A DNA stretch of 64,000 nt from UBA2336 sp965227265 (lineage in GTDB: Bacteria > Bacteroidota > Bacteroidia > Cytophagales > Cyclobacteriaceae). This document shows positions 44,531 to 52,355 of the stretch, piece after piece. The translations under genes were made by a program, and so were the position numbers. Each line of letters starts with the position of its first letter. The first letter of the stretch is position 1. The stretch lies in NCBI GenBank assembly GCA_965227265.1, contig OZ245738.1, positions 930,001-994,000 of the forward strand, given 5' to 3'. Below the pieces are notes generated by a model. That model was not told the DNA's origin. It searched no databases and saw nothing but the letters and a program-made list of their open reading frames with translations.

Positions 44531-47500
44531 ATGAACTACCGGCTCTTCCTCTGTCTGTTCGTGTTGCCTTTTTTGGCGCACGCGCAGTTTCCTGTTTCAC
44601 CTAACGCACTAACCGAATCAGGTTTGCGCACCGGTCAATGGACCATTCTTTACGACAGTACTTTTCAACGTGAAGTTACCGATCCGGATTCAGTAGTGTA
44701 TTATCGCCTCATTCGTTTTGAAGATGGAAAGCCATCGGGTAAAGTTCGTGACTTCTATCGCTCAGGTCAGAAACAATGGGATGGATATGTGTTGTCGGTC
44801 AAGCCCGATAAATTCGATGGCGAATGCCGGCATTATCATCAGAATGGAAAGGTCAGCACCATTACAAACTACAAGGATGGAGCGTTTGAAGGGCCTTATC
44901 GCGAGTATTCAGTGAAAGGTGAACTAACAGCGGAAGGTCAGTTTGAGAATGGTGAATCAACTGGCAAATGGATTTTTTATTTTCCGGGAGGGAAGAAGAA
45001 AAGTGAGTCCTATCGTGTTCGTGGACTGGATCATGGTCCGATGACATTCTGGTTTGAATCCGGCCAAGTTTCTGTAAACGGAATGATGGTGGATAATAAC
45101 CGCGAGGGAATCTGGGATCGATATTTCGAAAACGGAAAACTGCAATCACGATCAAATTATGTCAAAGGAAAATATCATGGTTTTTCAGAAGAGTATTATG
45201 AGAATGGGATATTAAAAGAGAAGGGCGAATGTAAAGATGGTTATTATGATGGCTTCTGGGCGCACTATCGCGATAACGGTAAAAAAGAATCGGAGGGAAA
45301 ATACATTGTGGGCAGCAGCTCAGGTACCTGGAAAGATTACGATGTTAACGGAATTCTTTCGGCTGAGTATGAAATGAAGAACGGCAAATTGAATGGGCCG
45401 TATACAGCTTATTATTCCAATGGAAAAACGTATTGCAAAGGTTTTTATGAAAACAGCCGGAAGAAAAGATATTGGATTTTTTACTCTGAAACCAGTCAGC
45501 CAATAAGTGAAGGCAATTATTTTGATACCGATACGCTGGATGGTGTTTGGAAATATTATCATGAAAATGGTGCGCTAAAATCTATCGGTGAACACGTACG
45601 CGGTATCAAGGAGGGTAAGTGGTATGAGTATTACGAACGTGGTGCACTTGAGCAGGAAGATAATTTTGTTAAGGGCAAACTTCAGGGAGAATCAGTTGAA
45701 TACTATGAAGATGGAACGATCTCTAAAAAATTAAAGTATGATCAGGATACAGAGCATGGAATGCATTTGACCCACCACGCCAATGGTCAGCTGAATGAAA
45801 AAGGAGAATATGATCATGATGTGCAGATTGGTGAGTGGATCAGCTATCATAACAATGGTAAAGTTGACGAATGGAGAAACTACGTGAAAGGTGTGCTAGA
45901 TGGCCGATATGAGTCACACTATGCAAATGGTAATCCGAAGAAAACAGGAACCTATGATCTTGGAAAAAAGATTGGAACCTGGGAAGAATTTTTTGAAGAC
46001 GGAACCCGCTCCAGGATTGATAAGTATGACAATGGAAAATATTCCTGGGTAACATACTATCCTAACGGCTCTAAAAAATATGAAAGCCAGGGAATTGGAA
46101 CAGGTTCTGATAATACCGAGCAAGGATTAAAAAAAGAGTATTACAGTAATGGAAAGCTGCGGGTAGAAGGCCGGAAGATTAATGGTTTTTCCGAAGGAAT
46201 ATATATTTTCTATGATTCAATAACCGGGAAAAAAGAACAGGAAGGTGCGTATAAGCTCGGTGAATATGACGGTGTCTGGAAGATTTACAATGCGAAAGGT
46301 AAAGTTAAAAGCAGGATTTATTTCATCAGCGGATTTAGAGAGAACATTTCAAATGTTCGTGACAGCATTAATAGCCTGATTGAGGTGCGTGATTATGCAG
46401 CAGCAACACAAAAACTTGAATGGTTTAAAAAAGTGCTTAAACGCGATGCCGCTGAAAATGATCCATCGTGGACATCGCTTTATAAGCTACAGGGCGACAT
46501 TCATTACGGACTTGATGAGTTTGAGCTGTCATTAAAATACTTTCAGCAATATGCCGAAGCAGTTAAGAAACTGGAGAGTGACACAACATACAGGTATCTA
46601 TTGGCATTGAACGGAATGGCTAACGCATATTCAGGAATGAAGGAGTACGCTGAATCCTTCAGGATGAACTCAGAGCTAACGGAACTCACCAAAAACAATC
46701 CTGATAACTACCCGACTTATTCGTATAATAAAGCACTTGATCTCTATTATCTCAAAAGATCAGACGAAGCAGAGGCCGGCTTAATCAGCGTTTGGGAAAG
46801 GTATAAAAACGAGTATGGACAAACCCATGAGAACACGCTCATGGCGTTGAAATATCTTTCCCGGTTTCAAGGCGAGTTCCTGGATAAATACAGAGAATCG
46901 CTGGAAGGATATAAGTACATTCAACAGCATCTTGATTCCTTGAATGAAAATTACCTTGTCGCGCTAAGAAAGATAAGCTTACGCTATAAGGAACTTGACA
47001 GTGTAACAAAATCCAATGAATGGCTTCTTAAGGCAATTCAATATCAGGAAACCCATAAGCTGGATAAATATAAAAATTACCTCGATGATGTTATCCGCTT
47101 AACGGAACAGTATTTTGCCCAGAATAAATATGAGCTTGCGGCCAGCGCATTATTGAAGGGAATAACTGCGATTCGAAAGTATAGCTCCATCGAAACAGTA
47201 GAAGGTGCTAAACTTTTAAGTTCAGCCGGGAGGATCTACACCAGCCTCAATTACGATAGTAAGCTCTCGATTGAATATGGTGAAAAAGCAAAAGCCATTC
47301 TCGAGAAACTGGGGAAGAAGAATATTTCATTGTATGAATCCGTTTTGTCGCAACTGGCGGACGCGCACTTCGATGACCCTTTAACGTACGCGCAGGCAGA
47401 AAAGTATTATAAAGAGCTCATCGTATACGCTGCGCATGAGTATGGAACATCTGCGGGTATATATTATACAAAAATTTTATTGTTGGCGAACTACTATACC

Positions 47501-50500
47501 AATGGCTTTAAGGTTAGCAAATCTGATAGTTTGTTGTACACAATCCGCGATATCAGACAGCGATTTGATTCCAGCGTCTACGTTATTCCGTATTATGATA
47601 GGATAAAGGGTGATTTAGCACTGTTCCAGTATAAGTACAAAGATGCACTTGCACATTATACGGCTGCCGGAGAATTCTACAAGCGAACAGAAGGACTACA
47701 AAGTAAAATGTACGCTCGTGCATTGATCAACCAGGCTTCTACGCTTGGCATGTGGGGAAAGAAAGCTGAAGCACAGGTCTTAACTGAACAAGCTATCAAA
47801 ATCTTTGAAAAGCGCGGAGAAACCGAAACTCCTGAATATGTCGGCCTGCAAGATAAATTGGCTGATCTGTATACCGAACAATTATTATATAACGAAGCAA
47901 GTGAGCTTCATAAAACCGTTATCAAATCAACATTATTTTTTTATGGTGAAGATCATATAAAATACCGGGCTGCGTTGCTGAAGCAGGGTGTGCTTCAGGT
48001 AAAATTGAACGAATATAAAAAAGCAGAAGAGAGTCTGACGCGCGTTGCAACATTGGCTTTTAAAAATACAACCGGAGCGAATGAGCAAAACTATTTCAAG
48101 GCATTGCAGGAATTAGCATCCCTGAAAGTTTTACAGCAAGATGTAGATGCTGCGTCTGCATATTTTAGTAAAGCAAAAACAGCAGGCGCATTTTATGGGG
48201 ATGATGTTTGGTACTATCTTTTCCTGGATCGCTATGCTAAGTTCTGTGCAGAGCATAATCGTTCTGTTCTCGCTGAAAGCTTGTTTCTTGAAGCGCTGGC
48301 AATTACCAAACGAGTTACAGGCGAAAATCATTGGTTTTATGCTTCTGTAGGCTCTGAGCTTGCTAAAGTATATCAGCAATTGGGGAAAACTGCCGAAGCT
48401 GAAAAGATGGTTGCTGTCGCGCTGGCATATGCCGAGAGGAATAGGAGCGAAGATGAGGAGACGTATATCTCAGGATTAGAGACGGTAGCGCTAAACATGC
48501 GTAGAATGGGTCGCTTTGAAGATGCTGAAAAGCTATACACTAAAGTTATTGAGTTTGTTTCTGTCAAAAACCCAAACACCAATCGGTATGCTGTTAAACT
48601 GATTGATATGGCCTCCCTCCAGCTTGACTGGAAAAAATATGAACGTGTAATTGAGTTATTGACTCCAGCAATGGCGATCATGAAGGAAAATCTTCCGGAA
48701 GATCACGAAAATATTCTCACGGCTTACAACCAATTGGGTTTGTCATACCTGGAATTGAACAAACTCGATTCATCGTATTATTTATTTAAATTTTGCGTAG
48801 ACAGGCGTAAGGCAAATGGCAGAGCAAACACCTACAGCCAGATGATCTCACTTCATAATCTAGGCTATACCTTAATGCGGTTAGGAAAATTTTCTGAAGC
48901 AGAAAGATTGTACCATGAATCCTCTGAAGTTATCTCAAAAAATAAAATAGAAATTAATCTTCAAATACAGGCGACACTCATTGACGACTATGGAATTCTC
49001 TATCAGGCGTGGGGTAAACCTGAGCTTGCGGAAAAATATTGGAAAGAGGCCCTGCAAAAATCTCTTACCTATATCCGCACTAACTTTTCTTTTCTGAGCG
49101 ATTATGAGAAAGCTAAATTCTGGGAACGAAATAAGGCAGACTTTGAATACTTTAATACGTTTGCGGTACAGCGCAGTACAACTAATCCTGCAATCACAGG
49201 TGATATGTATAATTATCGACTCGCTACGAAAGGAATTTTATTATCTGCATCCAACAAATTAAGAAAGCGAATTTATGCTAGTCGTGACAGTTTATTGATT
49301 AGCCAATATTATGCATGGACTGAATTGCGCGAACAAGCAGCAAAAGAATATGCGATTGCTAAGTCCGATCAAAAGACACCGCGATTGGATTCACTTGAAC
49401 AGTCTATTAATATTCTCGAGAAGGAATTAAGTATCAGCACGGAAGATAATTCCGCTGAACGTGAGCAGCTTGTTACCTGGAAAGTTGTACAACAAACGCT
49501 GGGCGCTGATGAAGCTGCGGTAGAACTAATTAGGTTTCGATATTTTGATCGTAAAGTTACGGACAGTGTAATTTACGCTGCGTTAGTTATTACGAAAGAA
49601 ACAAAATCAAGCCCAAAATTGATAGTCCTGAAGAAGGGAGATTACCTCGAAGGTTCAGCGTATAAGTATTATCGTAACTGTATACTCGGTCAGGTTGATG
49701 ACGAATTTTCATATTCTAATTTCTGGCAGCCAATTGAATCTGCTGTTCAGAATAAGAAACGAATTTATATTTCACTCGATGGTGTGTATAACCAGATTAG
49801 CCTCAAAACGCTTCGCTTGCCAGATGGTTCATATTTAATGGATAGCCGCGACTTTATTATTGTTTCAAACACCCGGGATTTGGTTGCGTTGAAGGGCCGG
49901 AAAAAACTAAAGTTTCTGGAAACGGCTTCGTTGATCGGAAATCCTAAATTCTATGTGAAGTCTGCAACAAATCAAATGCGTGGTGCGGATGAAGACAGAA
50001 GTGGAATTGTTGAACTCCCCGGAACAAAAGTAGAGATTGAATCCGTTCAAAACCTCTTGCAAACAAAAGGCTGGAAAGTGAATGCGCTTGTTCAGCAGGA
50101 AGCAACAGAAGATAACGTTAAGCAATTGCCCGCTTCACGGATTGTTCACCTTGCCACGCACGGATTTTTTCAGGATGAAAGGAAATCGTCCTGGTCAACA
50201 GAGGATCCTATGCTTCGTTCGGGGGTAATATTAACCGGAGGCGCAAATTCTATGCAGGATGAGAATCTATCCCAAACTGAAGATGGAATCTTAACCGCCT
50301 ATGAAGCCGCCAATTTATCTCTTGAGGGAACCGAACTTGTCGTACTAAGCGCATGTGAAACAGCACGCGGAGAGATCAAACAAGGTGAAGGTGTTTATGG
50401 ATTACAACGGGCATTTATAACCGCAGGCGCTGAATCGTTAGTGATGAGCTTATGGAAGGTTGATGATGCTGCTACACAAAAGCTGATGTCATTATTCTAT

Positions 50501-50617
50501 CAGAACTTAATGTTGGGTATGGAAAAGAGCGAAGCGCTGACGCAGGCGCAACGTGAATTGAAGAAGTTATATCCGAATCCTTTTTATTGGGGTGCCTTTG
50601 TTATGATGCGCGGTTAA
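44531..50617 (+). CDS. Giant exported YwqK/MORN-like repeat, TPR and CHAT protease protein
   Basis: ATG at 44531 (MNYRLFLCLFVLPFLAHAQ, a signal peptide) gives 2028 residues; the in-frame TTG at 44522 is not needed. Residues about 35-605 hold 23 tandem repeats of about 23 residues with the YwqK/MORN-like core (for example EGKWYEYYERGALEQEDNF). About 610-1500 is a long TPR-like helical region. A linker follows, then a CHAT (caspase HetF-associated with TPRs) domain from about 1660 to the end. The dyad is intact: His1877 in HLATHGFF and Cys1942 in LSACETARG, and the terminal PFYWGAFVMMRG is typical. CHAT domains are caspase-like peptidases; most TPR-CHAT proteins studied are cytoplasmic, while this one should be exported. 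Target and trigger are unknown. Confidence 0.92.
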   Translation: MNYRLFLCLFVLPFLAHAQFPVSPNALTESGLRTGQWTILYDSTFQREVTDPDSVVYYRLIRFEDGKPSGKVRDFYRSGQKQWDGYVLSVKPDKFDGECRHYHQNGKVSTITNYKDGAFEGPYREYSVKGELTAEGQFENGESTGKWIFYFPGGKKKSESYRVRGLDHGPMTFWFESGQVSVNGMMVDNNREGIWDRYFENGKLQSRSNYVKGKYHGFSEEYYENGILKEKGECKDGYYDGFWAHYRDNGKKESEGKYIVGSSSGTWKDYDVNGILSAEYEMKNGKLNGPYTAYYSNGKTYCKGFYENSRKKRYWIFYSETSQPISEGNYFDTDTLDGVWKYYHENGALKSIGEHVRGIKEGKWYEYYERGALEQEDNFVKGKLQGESVEYYEDGTISKKLKYDQDTEHGMHLTHHANGQLNEKGEYDHDVQIGEWISYHNNGKVDEWRNYVKGVLDGRYESHYANGNPKKTGTYDLGKKIGTWEEFFEDGTRSRIDKYDNGKYSWVTYYPNGSKKYESQGIGTGSDNTEQGLKKEYYSNGKLRVEGRKINGFSEGIYIFYDSITGKKEQEGAYKLGEYDGVWKIYNAKGKVKSRIYFISGFRENISNVRDSINSLIEVRDYAAATQKLEWFKKVLKRDAAENDPSWTSLYKLQGDIHYGLDEFELSLKYFQQYAEAVKKLESDTTYRYLLALNGMANAYSGMKEYAESFRMNSELTELTKNNPDNYPTYSYNKALDLYYLKRSDEAEAGLISVWERYKNEYGQTHENTLMALKYLSRFQGEFLDKYRESLEGYKYIQQHLDSLNENYLVALRKISLRYKELDSVTKSNEWLLKAIQYQETHKLDKYKNYLDDVIRLTEQYFAQNKYELAASALLKGITAIRKYSSIETVEGAKLLSSAGRIYTSLNYDSKLSIEYGEKAKAILEKLGKKNISLYESVLSQLADAHFDDPLTYAQAEKYYKELIVYAAHEYGTSAGIYYTKILLLANYYTNGFKVSKSDSLLYTIRDIRQRFDSSVYVIPYYDRIKGDLALFQYKYKDALAHYTAAGEFYKRTEGLQSKMYARALINQASTLGMWGKKAEAQVLTEQAIKIFEKRGETETPEYVGLQDKLADLYTEQLLYNEASELHKTVIKSTLFFYGEDHIKYRAALLKQGVLQVKLNEYKKAEESLTRVATLAFKNTTGANEQNYFKALQELASLKVLQQDVDAASAYFSKAKTAGAFYGDDVWYYLFLDRYAKFCAEHNRSVLAESLFLEALAITKRVTGENHWFYASVGSELAKVYQQLGKTAEAEKMVAVALAYAERNRSEDEETYISGLETVALNMRRMGRFEDAEKLYTKVIEFVSVKNPNTNRYAVKLIDMASLQLDWKKYERVIELLTPAMAIMKENLPEDHENILTAYNQLGLSYLELNKLDSSYYLFKFCVDRRKANGRANTYSQMISLHNLGYTLMRLGKFSEAERLYHESSEVISKNKIEINLQIQATLIDDYGILYQAWGKPELAEKYWKEALQKSLTYIRTNFSFLSDYEKAKFWERNKADFEYFNTFAVQRSTTNPAITGDMYNYRLATKGILLSASNKLRKRIYASRDSLLISQYYAWTELREQAAKEYAIAKSDQKTPRLDSLEQSINILEKELSISTEDNSAEREQLVTWKVVQQTLGADEAAVELIRFRYFDRKVTDSVIYAALVITKETKSSPKLIVLKKGDYLEGSAYKYYRNCILGQVDDEFSYSNFWQPIESAVQNKKRIYISLDGVYNQISLKTLRLPDGSYLMDSRDFIIVSNTRDLVALKGRKKLKFLETASLIGNPKFYVKSATNQMRGADEDRSGIVELPGTKVEIESVQNLLQTKGWKVNALVQQEATEDNVKQLPASRIVHLATHGFFQDERKSSWSTEDPMLRSGVILTGGANSMQDENLSQTEDGILTAYEAANLSLEGTELVVLSACETARGEIKQGEGVYGLQRAFITAGAESLVMSLWKVDDAATQKLMSLFYQNLMLGMEKSEALTQAQRELKKLYPNPFYWGAFVMMRG

Positions 50618-50650
50618 ATAAATCACCCGAATCACGGTATTGTAGTACCA

Positions 50651-50696
50651 TCATGATGCTGATATACTTGATTATAAATCAAATTCAGCATCATGA
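50651..50696 (+). promoter_or_regulatory. Hairpin containing the DUF2911 gene start codon
   Basis: TCATGATGCTGA (50651-50662) and TCAGCATCATGA (50685-50696) are perfect 12-base inverted repeats. Inside, TTGATT (50668-50673) pairs with AATCAA (50677-50682) around a three-base loop. The ATG of the next gene (50693-50695) lies within the 3' arm, so the folded RNA would block initiation. There is no T-run, so it is not a standard terminator. Confidence 0.7.
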
Positions 50697-51769
50697 AAAG
50701 ACGCATTTTCCTCCAATTAGCAGCCTTTCTGCTTGGCACGCTGGCGGTTCAGGCTCAAATAACTACCCCGCGAACTCCGAGTCCTGCAGCAACGGTAACA
50801 CAGACAATCGGTATTTCTACCGTTAGTGTAAATTATTCACGACCTAAAGTTAATGGACGAGAAGTGTGGGGCAAGCTTGTTCCATATGGTTGGAATGTTC
50901 AGCCTTTTGGAGCCGGCAATTCTGCTCCGTGGCGTGCCGGTGCAAATGAAAATACGATATTAACGCTGTCACATCCGGCAAAGATTGAAGGTCAGCTTGT
51001 ACCAGCAGGTTCTTATGGTTTGTTTCTGGTAATCAATCAAGATAACAGCGGTGAAGTTGTGCTCTCAAAAGAATATCAATCATGGGGCAGTTTTTTCTAT
51101 GATCCAAAAGCTGATCAAGTAAGAGCTAAAATTCAACTTCGTGATATTCCCAATACAGAAACTCTCACGTATGATTTTATTAACCTGACCAAAAATGGTG
51201 GTGAGCTTGTATTGAGCTGGGAGGAAAAACAATTCCCGATAAAGATTGAATTTGCAGTAGATGAAATTGTGATGGCGAATGCAGCGCAGGAGTTAAAAGG
51301 ATTTACAGGGTTTAGCCCACAGGGCAGAATCGCGGCAGCAAACTATGCCTTGGCAAATAGAATTAACCAGGAACAAGCTATTGGTTGGATCGATCAGGTA
51401 ATTCAGACTAACAGAACCTTTCAAGCTCTTAACATTAAAGCCGGGCTGCTTAAGCAAATCGGTAAAACTGCAGAAGCAGAAAAAACGATGACCGATGCTA
51501 TGGCTATTGCCACTGAAAATGAACTTAATGTGTATGGTTATCAACTGATGGGTGAGAACAACCAGACTAAAGCGATTGAAATATTTGCACTGATTACACA
51601 ACGCTACCCCAAGAGTGCCAATGCCTGGGATAGTCTTGGAGAAGCCTATGCGTTGAAAGGTGATAAAACCAATGCAATCAAAAGCTTCAAAAAATCATTG
51701 AGTCTCAATCCTCCTGAAAATGTGAAGGTGAACTCAGAAAAATATTTAAAACAGTTAGGGGCGATTTAA
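50693..51769 (+). CDS. Exported DUF2911 protein with C-terminal TPR
   Basis: The 358-residue protein has a signal peptide (MKRRIFLQLAAFLLGTLAVQ) and a DUF2911 domain at about 30-190. That domain includes the family segments VSVNYSRPKVNGREVWGKLV, WRAGANENTILTLSHP and LVPAGSYGLFLVIN. The C-terminal part is helical, with a clear TPR pair near 285-350 (ANAWDSLGEAYALKGDKTNA). DUF2911 proteins are common in Bacteroidota and uncharacterised. Its ATG sits in a long hairpin arm, so translation is probably regulated. A strong terminator ends the unit. Confidence 0.9.
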   Translation: MKRRIFLQLAAFLLGTLAVQAQITTPRTPSPAATVTQTIGISTVSVNYSRPKVNGREVWGKLVPYGWNVQPFGAGNSAPWRAGANENTILTLSHPAKIEGQLVPAGSYGLFLVINQDNSGEVVLSKEYQSWGSFFYDPKADQVRAKIQLRDIPNTETLTYDFINLTKNGGELVLSWEEKQFPIKIEFAVDEIVMANAAQELKGFTGFSPQGRIAAANYALANRINQEQAIGWIDQVIQTNRTFQALNIKAGLLKQIGKTAEAEKTMTDAMAIATENELNVYGYQLMGENNQTKAIEIFALITQRYPKSANAWDSLGEAYALKGDKTNAIKSFKKSLSLNPPENVKVNSEKYLKQLGAI

Positions 51770-51800
51770 TGTTTGTTTTTCATGTTTTCCTAATTAGTGT

Positions 51801-51827
51801 ACGGAGGCTTCGGCCTCCGTTTTTTTT
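51801..51827 (+). terminator. Strong intrinsic terminator with TTCG loop
   Basis: ACGGAGGC (51801-51808) and GCCTCCGT (51813-51820) form a perfect eight-base stem closed by a C(TTCG)G tetraloop, followed by seven T's. It ends the DUF2911 transcript. Confidence 0.95.
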
Positions 51828-51894
51828 ATAGGAACTGTTTTTTCTGCAACTCACAACAACTTTCCGGTTGTTGGTGACATCCTGTCTTAAATTA

Positions 51895-51949
51895 GTTTTA
51901 CAAAATAGTAACTAATATCTTGTTCATGCGTATATTTGTTTTACAAAAC
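51895..51949 (+). promoter_or_regulatory. Promoter and duplicated operator of the second PadR gene
   Basis: TATATTTG (51931-51938) is an exact -7 element 20 bases before the ATG at 51958. GTTTTACAAAAC at 51938-51949 is a perfect palindrome that overlaps the element and the start point. A second copy, GTTTTACAAAA, lies at 51895-51905, 43 bases (about four helical turns) upstream. Two dimer sites flanking a promoter fit PadR autorepression. A further inverted repeat, CAACAAC / GTTGTTG, lies at 51854-51873. Confidence 0.5.
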
Positions 51950-51957
51950 ATATACAT

Positions 51958-52290
51958 ATGAGCAAGGAGTTCCTTGGAGAATTTGAAGAACTGGTGTTAA
52001 CCATGGCTGGGATCCTGCAGGAGGAAGCCTATGGCAATGCTATAGTAAATGAAATTAAAGAACGTATAAAACGGCAGGTAAATCTCAGTGCTGTACACGT
52101 TACGCTTTACCGTCTGGAAGACAAGGGGTTTGTGAAATCAAAAATGGGTGGAGCAACAAACCTTCGGGGTGGAAGGCGCAAACGAATATTCACGGTTACC
52201 AATGCAGGTTTATCCATGTTGCGCAGTATGAAAGAAAGCCGTATGGATCTATGGAAGTTAATTCCACAATTAAAGATTGTCGGTATTTAA
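51958..52290 (+). CDS. PadR-family transcriptional regulator
   Basis: A 110-residue winged-helix protein: N-terminal MSKEFLGEFEELVLTMAGIL, recognition region LSAVHVTLYRLEDKGFVKSK and wing LRGGRRKRIFTVTNAG. It is a paralogue of the regulator at 12405, sharing the LGEFEE start and the RGGRRK wing. It precedes a prefix-domain permease, as in the first module, but here with a 65-base gap rather than an overlap. It is expected to repress its own transcript via the GTTTTACAAAAC sites. Confidence 0.93.
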   Translation: MSKEFLGEFEELVLTMAGILQEEAYGNAIVNEIKERIKRQVNLSAVHVTLYRLEDKGFVKSKMGGATNLRGGRRKRIFTVTNAGLSMLRSMKESRMDLWKLIPQLKIVGI

Positions 52291-52355
52291 AAAGTATCAA
52301 CACTAAGTTTTATGCATTCAGCCTGCATATTTAAATCCTGCGAGCAAATTCAAGT

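Noticed and set aside
46330..49080. Craspase-type (gRAMP-linked) TPR-CHAT system
   Set aside because: The CHAT protein here is exported and no CRISPR array or Cas-like gene is in the window.
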